Part shown: positions 29,661 to 41,703 of the stretch, in pieces
How positions within the stretch are numbered: position 1 is the first letter of the stretch
Layout: every line of letters begins with the position of its first letter
DNA from: Paraphysomonas bandaiensis
Taxonomy: Eukaryota; Chrysophyceae
Direction: 5' to 3'
NCBI GenBank assembly: GCA_965644295.1
Contig: CBFFRP010000074.1
Coordinates: 1 to 64,000 of the forward strand
Length of the DNA stretch: 64,000 bases
Translations under genes and position numbers: made by a program
The notes under the pieces: generated by a model
What the model saw: only the letters and a program-made list of their open reading frames with translations
Told to the model about the DNA's origin: nothing
Database searches by the model: none

Positions 29661-32428
29661 TTACATCCAGCATGATGACGAGGTCATAGAAGACGACTGA
29701 ACTCGCACAAGCATCGACCCTGTGATGCGAATGCTTTCTACCACCTGACCAATGCGCATAGCGGACGATGGAAGAGGATGTTTTTTGAAAAAGTCTTCCA
29801 CTTCAGCGGCTCTCTCGAGAGTACAAAACTGACTAGCGCAGTTTATGATAACTGCGTCCATTAGTGAAGGCGAGGCTTTCGCGAGTTTCTTTTTGATATA
29901 TTCAAGATTGTCCACGAAATAAGTCCAAGTAATTTGTGCCCCTTCTTTGCCACTAGCAGCAGCACCCATAGTGTAAAAGAAATCTTGGAGCTTAACATCA
30001 CCACTCTTAGTTGTCCAGTCCAGAGCACGAAGCTTAAGATTAGGGTCAGATGTCGCACCGAGACTGGTCATCACAAATCTACGAAGTGTGTTATCATCTG
30101 TGTCATAATACGACTGCAGGAGTCGTTCGAATTCTTTCACGCCGCCAGTACGCAAAACCATCTTGTACACACTTGTCTTGAAGTCAGATGATAGGACGGA
30201 GGGATTTTCCCAATGCTCATCAAATCGACGTTTCGCCTCATCAAAGACTTGCTTGTCAGATTCCCCAAACGTATCCAAAAGGGAAATAAGCGTAGCTCGC
30301 AATAGCTTAGTGCTATGCGAGTCGTCTGCCTGAGCTTCCCACCCCACTAACTTGAAAGCCGGTTTGATGAGGTCCCACCCAAATGACTTGAATGCCGCAT
30401 ATGATTCTCCACCTATTTCCGACATCAGCATATTGAGTCCCCCCAGTACACCCGACAGAGCATTCCAGACAGTGCTAGAGTCTTCGTTGTCGTACGCTCT
30501 GAGAAGCGGAACAAGGGTGTCAACATCTGCATTCCCAGCTTTGGCAAGCGCATACGAATCCAATAAAAGGGACGCACGATCGATAGGAGACAGTGACTTC
30601 GATCTTATTGCCTCCTGCAAGCGTTGCAGCATTGTGGGAGAATGAGCAACCCGAACGAGAGCATGCTGTCCAGCATTGATTTTTAGCCAGTCATCTGCGG
30701 ATGCTAGCGGAATAGTAAATGTCTGTCGGCGCTGAGTCATGAGCACAGCCTTATCTGACTCCGATGATGACGTGGCAAATATGAGAGGAATGGTCCAAAT
30801 CTTGTCGTCATTAACACCGCTTCCGTCTGCAAGAAACCAAGACTGCTGGAGTTCAATTGTGACATTCGATGCACTCCAGGTCTCTGCCACAACTGTAAGG
30901 AATGGGTACCCCATCTGCTCAGTCCAAGTAGTCATCATAGAAGGAATATCTATTCCAGAAACATCGGCCCAGGCGGTCCACAGATCAAGAGTAACAGTAT
31001 TGCTATACTGATGTTTCTTCATGTAGTTTTGCAGACCCTTACGGAAGTTATCAGGTCCTAGAATTGCGGCCACCATACGGACTACTGTCGATCCTTTGCA
31101 GTAACTGATAGCGTCAAACACCTGTTCCACTTCCTCCGCCCGAATAATGGGCACCTGAATCGGGTGGGAAGTTCTAAGCGCATCTAATCGTAGAGCAGCA
31201 CCCATTGCATCTGTGGTGTATTGATCCCATATGTGAAACTCTGGGAAAAGTGCATCCGTACAGAAATGTTCCATATAGCATGCAAATCCTTCATTAAGCC
31301 AGAGATCTCCCCACCACTACAAAAATAATCACTTCACAAGCACTACTAGAGAAGTGGATTTCGGTTACCTCCATGGTGACTAGGTTGCCGAACCACTGAT
31401 GAGCTAATTCATGGGCGACAATGATAGACACTCGTTGCTTTTGTTGCGATGATGCTTTTTCTTCATCGATCATCAAATCCACCTCACGGTAAGTAACCAA
31501 TCCCCTAAATCGCCGGAATTAGGTTTTCAAATTAGAGCTTGAAATATATCTTTATACCAGTTTTCCATTGCCCCCATCGCAAATTCGGTAATAGCTATCA
31601 TGTCCAGCTTTGGTAAAGGGTACTTAACACCAAAGAACTCATCAAAGAAGTCAAGTGCTCGCTTTCCAGCGCTCAGAGCATACTGGCCATGAGCAGCGCG
31701 ACCAGGAGGACAAAAGACTCTCACAGCGACGCCATTTTCAGTTACTCCACACACATAGTCCATGTGGCCCACTACCCAAGCGAGAAGATAAGTCGACATC
31801 TTTGGGGTTACGTCAAATTGAACACGTTTTTTGTGTCCAGGCAAATGTGTGGTGGAGACCTCCGGCATATTGCAAAGTGCAGTCAGTTCAGAAGACACAA
31901 CAAGTGATACTGTGAACGTCGCCTTAAGTGCCGGCTGCGTTAAAGTAAAATATCAAAAACAGAGAGCATTAAAAAATTCTGCAGTACCTCATCCCAGCAA
32001 GGAAAAGCACGCCTGGCATCTAAGGACTCAAACTGAGTGGATGCCATTACTTGCTTCTTTCCATCAGCATCAACGTAACTGGACTTGTAGAAGCCAGCCA
32101 TATCGCCGTTTAGAATACCCTCAAACTCAATATGTAGCTTTCCTTCTCCAACAGCTAAAGGAGTATCAAACTTTAGTGTCAATGTAGTGTCCACGAGATG
32201 GTAGCTGACGGAAACCAGAGAGGGTCGTTGGCCAGACACAGTGCTAACGAAAGAGGCATGCTTGACATGGATTTCCTTACTATGCAACACCACTTCATCA
32301 GTAGCGGAGGATACCACTACATCGACATCCACACTGCCATCGAACTTAAATAGTTCTAGGTCGGGAGTCAGTTCCAGTGCATAGTGCACAGGGGTCACAC
32401 AGGTGGGCAGTAGCACTCGTTCAGGCAT
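29661..32428 (-). CDS. M1 family zinc aminopeptidase (puromycin-sensitive type)
   Basis: Four exons: 32428-31988, 31934-31558, 31504-31369, 31316-29661. They give 869 residues (family about 870-920). In order: an N-terminal beta-sandwich starting [20 protein letters not shown]; the substrate-binding exopeptidase motif GAMEN (residues split by intron 2); the zinc site HELAHQW with the third ligand Glu in WLNEGFA; then the ERAP1-like helical C-terminal domain. All three 52-53 nt GT-AG introns fall inside highly conserved stretches, and each join restores the family sequence exactly. It removes N-terminal residues from peptides. No signal peptide is seen, so it is probably cytosolic. Confidence 0.95.
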
Positions 32429-33155
32429 GATAATTTAATCCACAGGGAGCAACTGATGCAATAATAATGAGAGTAGATGCATAATATCCTTGTTATGGAG
32501 GCAATTAAGTACGCACGAATTCATTCTTCTCATATGTATGGAACATATGTTTGCTTGCTATCCAACTGCTGCACATGCATAGATACATACATCAGTGGAA
32601 TACTGTGGACATACTGCTGTACGCGCATGTTTATCCTGTACTGCCTGTATCTATACAGTATACCAGTGTATGGTATACATACATGAGAAGCAGTATGATG
32701 TGTGTAGTACAGAACTAGAAAACCACTGAAATAAGGTCTATAAAAAAGTCGAAAATATACTAAAAGAAACATCAATAAAGCCGATTTTCTTCAATAAAAT
32801 CTTTAAAAAAACAAAATACTATACTTCAAAATATATGTATGATCCCTACAACGTACATAGTATGCATACTGCATATACGCATATACCCATATATAGCTAC
32901 ATATTCGCACTGCTGTATACAGAAGAAATCAACGAGAAAATCCAGCCACACAAAAAACAATATCCCCAATATGGGATCTTCTAAGGACTTAAGTTGTGTA
33001 TAGGCAAAGTTTGAAATTATAGGATTACACACTATTAATCTCTAGGCTATGTTGACAGCTGCCTGTTACTGGTAACTCAATACATTCATATTCTAGATAT
33101 TATAAAATTAATTTGATTATAATATTTCAATATTATACGAGGGTATTCATATCAT
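32429..33155. promoter_or_regulatory. Head-to-head intergenic region, aminopeptidase and GT4
   Basis: 727 bp. It contains the shared motif TACTGCTGTA at 32612-32621 and CTGCTGTATAC at 32910-32920, plus nearby GTATAC palindromes. No coding frame is supported. Confidence 0.5.
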
Positions 33156-35322
33156 ATGAAGATAGCAATCTATTGCCACTCTATTGCCCCCTCTATTGAT
33201 GGTGTATGTAGACGTTTTACTGGAATACTTCATGAACTTATTGCACAAGGTCATCAAGTGATACTATTCACTTTAGAAGAGGCTCCAGAGGAGCTACCAC
33301 CATTACTGGATATTATACGATTGGATTATCTGCTAATGCCTGCTTATCCAGATAAACGAGTGGCAAAACCAGATTTCCATACATATTTTAGTGTATGGCG
33401 TGCTCTGAGAAAACACAGACCTGACGTTGTTCATGTTACAGCTGATGGGATATCTCAAATATTTTCATTAGTAGGTTTATACCTTGCCATACCAGTTGTG
33501 GCATCTTTTCATACTGATATTCTGGATCTTTTGAGATCTCACAATGCGAACTTTTTTCAAAAGTTTTGTATCACGTTTAAAGAAAGTGTAGATTCATTCG
33601 TACTAGACTCGTGCGCGACTACGTCTTCGTCATTTGCGGTTCGTATTCTACGATATAGGGTATTTATGTATTCATTTTGCTTAATTAGAGAAAGTTGCGC
33701 AAACAAGGGCTCAAGACCGAGCACATCATTGTGACTGGAGTTGATACAGCTAAGTTCAACCCCAATAAGAAGCAGATGTAAGATACTGCGTATATTTTAG
33801 TTCCTGCATTCGAATTGTTGTATTTCTTATTTCCCTGTGACGTTTCACTGAACACATTTAATTCTGCTGACGATGTATTGATGTACAGTGATGTGAGAAA
33901 GGAGTTGACTTTCGGCAATATAGACGGCTTTCTATGTGTGTATGTTGGTCGTATCTCGAAAGAGAAGAGACTAGACGTGATGGTCGATGCAGTCAAAAGC
34001 ATTGACAATGCCTACCTTGCCATCATTGGTAAGTGTCATGATTGTTGACATCGCGTTTTGTCACAGTGTGTGTTATGTGTGTATATATTTGTAATATCTG
34101 TAAGTGATGAACTTCGCCTATGTGGGGTATACTGTAGTAAATGTACGTAGCAAATGGCATCGGTCGTTCTGTATTCCTCTTTTTTATGCGGCCTTTGTCA
34201 AGGTTTTACGATAGCGGTATGTGGCTTACACGATGTGGTAATTGTAGGTGATGGACCTAGTGCTGGCACATATGCGGCAATGCACGGACCGGAGAATAGA
34301 ATCTATTGTCGCCCACGCTTCTTAGACCATGACGAACTCTCACAGGTACGTTTCCGTGCGGACCCTACGGAGACAAAATGATACTTAGACAACAATATGT
34401 GGATAACGATACTCTGTGAAGTATACGCTGTTGCTAATATGTGTCGTCTGACCCGTGTATATACAGATATATGCCTCCAGCGATGTACATGTGTCCGCTT
34501 CAGAGTTTGAGACTCTCGGAAACACCGTGCTGGAGTCTTTTGCCTGTCAGGTACCAGTGGTAGTGCCAAGAACACAGGTACGCAGCATATATGGAAGTTT
34601 ATTAGCCATATTTACCAGAATGAGGCGTTTAATGATATTTTTGTATTACCTATTGGCCCATCTGTTACCGTACCGTTTACTAAAATGTTGATGATTTAGG
34701 GGTTCTGTGACACTGTAACCCACGATATGAATGGCTTCTTATTCGAGCCTGGTGACCGTGACAGCGCCCGCGGGTAGGCATTGTAAATAATTATGTGCTT
34801 TGTAGTTACAACTGCTTCTGTAATAGCGGGGTTATCAATATGTTTGTATACGAACTGTATATTATGTTGATATCCTATACACTTTTGATTTAGTGTGAAA
34901 TTTGTTGAAGTATATATTCCTCTATCATTGTGAATGTTTTTCTTTTATTCGGTCCGATTTATTCTGTTTACACAGTTATCTGTTGAAACTGAAAGATGAC
35001 TCTCGCCTCTGTGCTAAGATGGGCGCGAAGGGACGCTCCTCAGTGGCGGATAAGTCAGTTTCCCGCGTCATTGAAGATCTCATCAAGTGGTACGGAATGG
35101 GGGCGGCAAGGCGGAAGAGACGCGGAGCCTATGGTGCCGGGATTAGAATATGTCTGTTGGTGTTCTCAGTACCCTTTGCTATGGCCTGCATAGCCGGATA
35201 CGAGCTTGTGGTATGTTACCTATAGTTTATAGATAGATATGTTTGCTTAAGTTGTGCTGAATGTACAGGTTAATTTGCTCGGAATTGCTCCTCCGAAGAA
35301 GAAGTCGGGAAAGTCTAATTAG
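33156..35322 (+). CDS. GT4 glycosyltransferase, SQD2-like, with C-terminal membrane anchor
   Basis: Eight exons: 33156-33638, 33689-33777, 33889-34028, 34248-34345, 34467-34577, 34700-34773, 34976-35210, 35269-35322; 427 residues. GT-B fold: N-terminal half with SIDGVCRRFTG and FHTDI, C-terminal half with VYVGRISKEKRLD, DGPSAG and the donor-sugar E-x7-E motif in SEFETLGNTVLESF. Closest in feel to the sulfoquinovosyltransferase SQD2 group and to its poorly characterised oomycete/stramenopile relatives. Unlike plant SQD2 it has no obvious N-terminal plastid peptide, but it has a C-terminal transmembrane helix (about residues 380-408) and a Lys-rich tail (PPKKKSGKSN), suggesting an ER-type tail-anchored enzyme. 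The acceptor (diacylglycerol or another lipid) is not established. Introns are 50-219 nt. Confidence 0.85.
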
Positions 35323-36190
35323 ATTGTACTATGGGATATAGTAGAAGCTGAAGCGTTGCATCATTGTTATGGTGTTGTTGGAATAGGTAGTTCAGTATAA
35401 GTGTATGACATGAACGATCTCGGAATGCATGATAGTTTTTGGTGTTAAGATGAATTCCGCATGTTTTCCAACATTGTTTTCGACTTTTCGACCCCTCACA
35501 ATAGCAATCTCTAGATATAAGCCCGATTCTAAATACTGTTGATAAGTGCATCGTAGTCGCGAAGTTTCATCAATAGAAATACCGAATCAGTAATACTACA
35601 GTACTAATCCGTGTACTTTAGAAGTAGAAGAGAATAAAAAGTACGTACACTATAATGGAATTGTCTTTCCTGAAAGCATTGTTGTCACATTTATGTACTA
35701 TTTAAAGGTACGGAGTACTGCTCTCAGGAGAAAATAATATCATATTGCGAGTTTGAGCAAATTATTGTAAATTAATTGTAATATATTATGCAATGGAACT
35801 ACAGTAGCAAATACAGTAGGTATATAACACAAGAATGTCCACTTTTTGTCTCAAAAAAGTGTTTTAATTTGACCTGAATGGGGTTTAACGTTTAACATAG
35901 GTAAGAAAATATTCGGTTCAACAGAAACTATTTTCTATCTTGTGGTTGCGCTCAGTGCCCTTCTGTTGTTGGAATATATTCGTTGTAGCTCTTATTGAAT
36001 TTTTGGAATTTTTTGTTTTGAATTAATCTAGTACAATAATAGATATTTTCTAAAAGCTTATGATGTATCGACACCATTAATTGGACGCAATAGTTTTGCT
36101 TTTTCATAGGATGGCTTAAAAAAATAACTTAACTCAATTACTCAATTAGTAAAATTATAATCAACACCTCTCATCATTAATTCATTGAAA
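35323..36190. other. AT-rich 3' flank with copia family B-like remnants near its end
   Basis: No gene is seen. The last about 60 bp (ATTATAATCAACACCTCTCATCATT near 36155) match the flank of the R1 copy at 50.1 kb. Confidence 0.35.
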
Positions 36191-37303
36191 ATTGAAAGTC
36201 TTATTATTAGCAATAGGTGTTAAAAACCTGCACCAACTTAGTAGCGAGATGAATGCTAGACAAACTAGTTAGACCTCTACCTGTAACTTATCAGTACAAA
36301 CTTTTTTTATCCTACTATTTAGCGCTACGGAAGCTGCTTGTGCGTCGCCGCAAGCACCAAGGTGCGACCACTTCCGCTCTGAGTTCTTAAGGTGAACATC
36401 CCGGATGCTTGACTTCAGCAGGCAGCCCAATACCCCGATTACCCTTCAGGCGGGCCCTGTCCCGGATGCCCTTGAGGTGGGCCCATTCCCGGATGCCTGT
36501 TTATTCGTCAGGACCCAAAGACGTCTGCACAAATGACACTTATTGGTGTCCCTTGTACCATACAAGCATTCGGCTATGAGTGGGCAGAAGAATATCTGCT
36601 GACTATGTTTGCGGCTCACGTTAGTTTCCCAAAGAAATAACTCCGGTACTTATCCCCCAGAACACCACACGACAAGGTGCGAGTCCGACTTTGTTGAGGG
36701 TCATTCATTGATATTCGCTATAATTACCTTCTCTTGACTGCCAATGAATGCTATCAGATCTTAGAAAAACATAATTTTATACCTTATACCGTCAAAAACT
36801 ATTTCAGTTTCTTTAGCAAACATAAAATGTCTTCAAGTGACGGTCAAAATTCGAATGCCTTAGAAATACAGCTTTTAATTGCTTACAAACTATATTTTTT
36901 CAATACTTCATTTTTCATTATTTTATTCAACAGCCATAATACTGTGGTGTATTAAAAAAAATTAGCTCGAGTAGCGCTAAATAGTAGGATAATAGAATAC
37001 AGAACCCGGTACCTCAGAGCCAGGCGGAACCTTATCCCAAGGGGAGACCCCCGGACAACACGCGCCAGTGAGTCCTCAGACACACGAGCAGGGCGAACTC
37101 ACACACAACATCAAGAACGGAAGTGGTCGCACCTTGGTGCTTGCGGCGACGCACAAGCAGCTTCTGTAGCGCTAAATAGTAGGATAATAGAATATGTGCT
37201 GATTAGTTATGGGTAGAGGTCTAACTAGTAGATCTAGCATACCACTAGCCACTATATCGGAAGGAGTTTTTAACGCCTATTGCTAAATAAAAAGACTTTC
37301 AAT
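36191..37303. mobile_element. R1 element, copy d, with long inverted repeats
   Basis: About 1.1 kb. The left end TTGAAAGTCTTATTATTAGC and the right end (read inward) TTGAAAGTCTTTTTATTTAG begin inverted arms that continue through the R1 core (36320-36375 minus; 37130-37180 plus) for roughly 170 bp or more. The left arm is a full R1 unit with three CCGGATG repeats. The right side includes the 36.98-37.12 kb segment shared with R1c. Between the arms, 36715-36960 resembles a decayed family B LTR (TACAGCTTTTAATTGCTTAC). The structure is either a foldback-type element or two R1 copies in inverted orientation around an older LTR. Confidence 0.6.
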
Positions 37304-37804
37304 AAAGCTCGAGTACCAAATTCCCAACTGTTACATGTGTTCTACACATTTACTGCTCTTACCAGAATGACGTAGTCTCTACTCTCTACAGGTCTTACAA
37401 CTTTCGCTCGTGAGATATATCGATTCCTTTTGTCAATCCTGCGCATACACCAATATTAATACTTCCCAACTTCTTTGCAGTAGTAAGAGACTTCTGTTCT
37501 TAGGACAAATGATAGCAACGCACACTCACTCCACAAGTGAAAATAGCAGGACAAGATGGTCAAACAATTTAAAGTTTTTACTTTGCAGAACAGAAATGTA
37601 ACTTATTCTAGAAGCAGTATATTAGCATGCATATAATAATATCTTACTTGGAACGCAGTCACTACTGCAAATATAATTGTCGTTAGCTATAATGTCACAA
37701 AATATTCCTACCTAAAGTATACACTATCGCAAAAAATATATATCTTGAGTTTGTTGTCGACAGACAGACCATATACAAACGGTTGTTCGACACTACCAAT
37801 ACCC
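37304..37804. other. 3' flank of the TPR gene
   Basis: No gene is seen. Confidence 0.35.
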
Positions 37805-40768
37805 CTACAGTAAAATACAGGACGATGGCGGGGCGTCCATTCTCTCAATTAACTTCATCGTATCTTTAACAGTGACATGATCATCTCCGTACGTCTTTCT
37901 GTAAATTGATAGCGCTACCTCGTATAAAGGCCGAGCCTCGTCTTTCAGACCTTGACTCGAAAACATAGAGGCAAGATTGCACAAAGTAATTGCAATTTGA
38001 GGGTGACCGTCATGGTATACTTCAGAGAGGATGGATAAGGCCTCTTCGTAGTATTGTTTAGCCTCAGAAAACTTCTCCATGTCATCGTAGAGGCTACCAA
38101 GGTTATTACATGCACGGGCAAGAAATGGGTGAGCTTCACCATCAGTCTGAAATATCTCCCGATACATCATTAGAGCTTCAGTGTAACACTCCTTGGCTTT
38201 TTCGAATTCGTCTTGCTCTTGGAATAGTCCTCCTTGATTATTGAGTGCATGTGCAATATCCATGTGCTTCGTCTCAGTACCATGTAAGACTCTATATATA
38301 CGTAAACTCTCGGCACATATTTCATTAGCTTCTTCGAAATTTCCCTGTCCATGCACAGCTCTCGCAAGAAGGTACTTGGCCTCCGCGACATCTCTATGAT
38401 TTTCTGATCTCCATCGCAAACGGTATATCACTAATGCCTCGTCGTATAAGCTCTCCGCATGACCGAATTCTCCCTCCAAACAAAAATGCGACCCCAATTT
38501 TGATAACGTGTCAGCCACCTTTAAATCTTCCTCGCCCAGTGCAATGCGGTATATAGCCAATGCTTCTTCGTAGAGCTTTACAACCATGCCCTCGGTGATG
38601 TCACTTTCAACTTCTTCATCATATTCATTCTCGACTCTGTCTCGTAACCTCATATCATCCAGAAGATCCCCGAGACCACAGAGCACAGTAGCTATATAAA
38701 GAGTCGCAGTTGTAACTACATATCTCCCCTCATCACCCTCCTCCGACTCATCCCCGTCAGCACCGTTATCGTTCCCTTGCATACTCTCAGAAGTCTTCTC
38801 CCGTCCAAGTTGGGCTGCTGCAGATGCCGCTCTTTCCTTCATCTTAGTTGTTTCGATTTCTTTCCTTTCTTGTTGACGGCACAAGAGTAGACACTCTTCA
38901 TATGCCGCCCGGGACTCCGAAAAGAATTCATTACCATACATTATCTCCGCTTGAACCAATAGGAATTCTACCCCTTCTGGAAATAGTCGTTTTGTTTCCT
39001 TCGAAAAAAATTGTCCTCCATTTCCCATTCCCACAGCAACATCATTAGTGCTCAGCGAAGTGTCATCATTGTCGCTCCCCGTCTTCTTTAAGGAATTCTC
39101 ATCTTGTGACGTATTAACAAATCCTATACTTTTCTCCAAATTCTTGGTGTCCGTCTCGCTGGACTCATCAGCCTCGGTAAATTCATCGACATAAGGCTTC
39201 TTTCCAAGGGCACGTTGAGTTTCCTCCATACTCTGAACTACAGCCGTAGTGTCAGGGTGGTCTTTCCCTAACTTTTCACTGTATATCTTCCATGCTTCTT
39301 TGTAACACACAAACGCATCGTCATGCTTCTCGAGAGAGTTGAGAAGTCCCCCTAGGTTCATTAATACATCTGCCACGACAATGCTTGTTTCGCCAAGCAA
39401 CGTCGAATAGGACTCCTTGGCATGAAGGTAAGCATCGATAGCCTCATCGAATTTATCCGAATCATCATATAATACAGCAAGACTGTTCACGCACCGGGCA
39501 ACGTATATATGCGTCGGCCCATATGCAGCAGTAAATACTTCGAATGCCTGTTCGAAGTGCTCAAGGGCACTCTGCAGAGATCCTTGATCCTTCTCCAAGT
39601 TACCTTGGCCGAGCAATGTTTCCGCCACTGATGGATGCGACATACTCAGAAAGCGAAGTTTCGTATTCTTCGCCCTATCAAACATTAGAGCAGAATGTTC
39701 GTACTCCTCATTGGAAGCCAGCAAACATGCCATACCAGTCTGCGCTCTACCCTTAATATACAGCATCGCGGGGTCTGGCTGTTGACCTCTTGGAAAGTTT
39801 TGGCATAGTAGCAGCACTTCTTGATACAGGTACTTTACATTCTCCCGCATTGCGCTCTCCATTGTGCCACCAGTGACGCGATCTATCTGGTCATGTTGAC
39901 ACAGCGCAAGTTGCAACAGACACTCCATTTCCAAAAGAGATGAGTTTGCATCCCTTGGAAGAATTCGCGCATGTACAACACAACTGTAGAGTAAGTCGGA
40001 GGCCTCCTGCAGTCGTGTGTTATATCGGAGTAGCATTGCCAAATCTGTCCGTGCCCCTACATGGGAAAAAATGGGAACAGGAACTAGTGGCAGACCAACA
40101 GAATTGTGCATGGTGTCCGTAAGATCATCTGGTGCGCATAAAACTACTATGGATCGAGCAATATCACATCCTTCGCCAGGAGTATACACCGAGGCTAGTA
40201 GATCTCCGACTTTGCCTCCAACTAAGCTCCCTATCTCCTTGGCGTGGTCATCGATTATCTCCAATGATACGATATGCAGAAATAAGGAAGTGAAATGATG
40301 CTTAAACTTGCGGTATCTATCCAAGCCATTGGAAAATTTATTTGTGCGTATCTGTTGGGATATATCAGCTGCTTGTCGAGCCCAATACTTGAAGTATTTT
40401 AACCATGCGATATTCCCAGAATGACTTGCCGTGGAGGGTTTAGAATCAGCAAAATGCATTGTATTCGAGCCTTCTTCATATATTAAAACACCTTGTTCTT
40501 GAAGCCGATCTATAAATGACAAAAACATAGGAGTAGGACTTTCATCGCCTCCAAACTTTTCCTTACAGAGTTCCCAGGCCAGTTCCATATGAAAAGGTCC
40601 ATTGAATAAAGGTTCCATACAACTAGTTATTACCTCATCTTGTGATTTAGTAGTAAGAGGGGATGAAATTCGAGGATGTGAATTACTTTCATTCTTTAAT
40701 TTTGTTTCAGATATTACAATCCCTCCTGGTTTATTAGAGTCATGTGGTGATGATCGAGATAATGACAT
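37805..40768 (-). CDS. TPR-rich protein of kinesin-light-chain / NB-ARC-TPR type
   Basis: Single exon, 987 residues from the first true ATG (40766-40768). After a Ser/Lys-rich leader, residues about 50-110 read like a winged-helix segment (LAWELCKEKFGG...LQEQGVLIYEEGSNTMHF). Residues about 230-545 and 590-980 hold many 42-residue TPRs of the kinesin-light-chain class (Y-x-EAL-x-IYR...HP-x-(V/I)A-x-x-L-x-NLA). An acidic, low-complexity spacer separates the two blocks. The order winged helix then KLC-type TPRs is what follows the NTPase in NB-ARC-TPR proteins, but no P-loop is present. It is probably a scaffold; the ligand is unknown. No coiled coil typical of true kinesin light chain is seen. 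Confidence 0.8.
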   Translation of the reverse strand: MSLSRSSPHDSNKPGGIVISETKLKNESNSHPRISSPLTTKSQDEVITSCMEPLFNGPFHMELAWELCKEKFGGDESPTPMFLSFIDRLQEQGVLIYEEGSNTMHFADSKPSTASHSGNIAWLKYFKYWARQAADISQQIRTNKFSNGLDRYRKFKHHFTSLFLHIVSLEIIDDHAKEIGSLVGGKVGDLLASVYTPGEGCDIARSIVVLCAPDDLTDTMHNSVGLPLVPVPIFSHVGARTDLAMLLRYNTRLQEASDLLYSCVVHARILPRDANSSLLEMECLLQLALCQHDQIDRVTGGTMESAMRENVKYLYQEVLLLCQNFPRGQQPDPAMLYIKGRAQTGMACLLASNEEYEHSALMFDRAKNTKLRFLSMSHPSVAETLLGQGNLEKDQGSLQSALEHFEQAFEVFTAAYGPTHIYVARCVNSLAVLYDDSDKFDEAIDAYLHAKESYSTLLGETSIVVADVLMNLGGLLNSLEKHDDAFVCYKEAWKIYSEKLGKDHPDTTAVVQSMEETQRALGKKPYVDEFTEADESSETDTKNLEKSIGFVNTSQDENSLKKTGSDNDDTSLSTNDVAVGMGNGGQFFSKETKRLFPEGVEFLLVQAEIMYGNEFFSESRAAYEECLLLCRQQERKEIETTKMKERAASAAAQLGREKTSESMQGNDNGADGDESEEGDEGRYVVTTATLYIATVLCGLGDLLDDMRLRDRVENEYDEEVESDITEGMVVKLYEEALAIYRIALGEEDLKVADTLSKLGSHFCLEGEFGHAESLYDEALVIYRLRWRSENHRDVAEAKYLLARAVHGQGNFEEANEICAESLRIYRVLHGTETKHMDIAHALNNQGGLFQEQDEFEKAKECYTEALMMYREIFQTDGEAHPFLARACNNLGSLYDDMEKFSEAKQYYEEALSILSEVYHDGHPQIAITLCNLASMFSSQGLKDEARPLYEVALSIYRKTYGDDHVTVKDTMKLIERMDAPPSSCILL

Positions 40769-41360
40769 TATCACACTAAAACTAATAAGAAAAGGATGTT
40801 AATGAGATCGATTTTAATGAGAATGAAAGGAGAATGATTGAAGGGATGAGATTATGTGAATAGAAGAGAGTGGGAATGGATTATGTGTGTAAAGAAATGA
40901 TTTGAAATGACTATGTATATATATATATATATATGAATATAATTATTGTCTCTTTTTATTGAGACAATTCGAGACAATATTTAAAAAATCTGGAGTGTAG
41001 GATACAGTGGTATATATTGCCAATATTTTTGTGGGTGAAAAACTGTGGTATTCATATAAAGATATTGATACAGTACGGTATACAGCAGCAGTGGTATGCA
41101 GATATATGCATGATACATGTGCATCCTGCTACCCCCGGCCACTCCTGTATATTGTGCATACAGTACATGTATATATACTCTCTACTCTCTCTATATGATA
41201 TCATGTCCAGCACTTAGACATCCAGTATCTCATAAGATTAAACACATCACACTATATCTACATACTTCCACTAGTTATCATAATAAAGTGCATGTCAGTC
41301 TACAATAACTGAGTCTCTCTAGACATTTCACCATATAATCAATCCATCTATACAATTCAT
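40769..41360. promoter_or_regulatory. Head-to-head intergenic region, TPR and PH genes
   Basis: 592 bp. It contains a (TA)n run at about 40917-40934 and GTATACAGCAGCA at 41079-41091 (motif TACAGCAG 41081-41088), identical over 13 bp to the site at 26425. Confidence 0.5.
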
Positions 41361-41703
41361 ATGTCTCATACTGGGATCCTAAGTAAACGTGGTCGAGTCG
41401 TCCCTACATGGCACAAGAGATATTTTATATTAGATGGAAACTCGCTAATGTATTACACGCACGATGGTGGGGAGAGGAAAGGACATATACTTATATCACG
41501 AGCATGTTCAGTGAAGGAATGTCCAACACATAAGAACCCCAATACATTTCATATCTACGATGCCCAGACAGAGATCGAGATATATTTATGTGCAGAAAGT
41601 GTGGAGGAGATGAAGACATGGATATCAAAGATAGGGAGTGTCATTAAAGAAGAGAAAGATCCGGGGTCAACAGAGCCGGCAAGTTTAGAATCTTTGGCAA
41701 TAT
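41361..41703 (+). repeat. PH-coding tandem duplication, unit 1
   Basis: First copy of a direct repeat of about 340 bp; the second copy is 41857-42200. Both copies extend past the PH domain into the same acidic tail (EEKDPGSTEPASLESLA), so the duplicated unit was a whole small gene including its original C-terminus. Confidence 0.9.
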
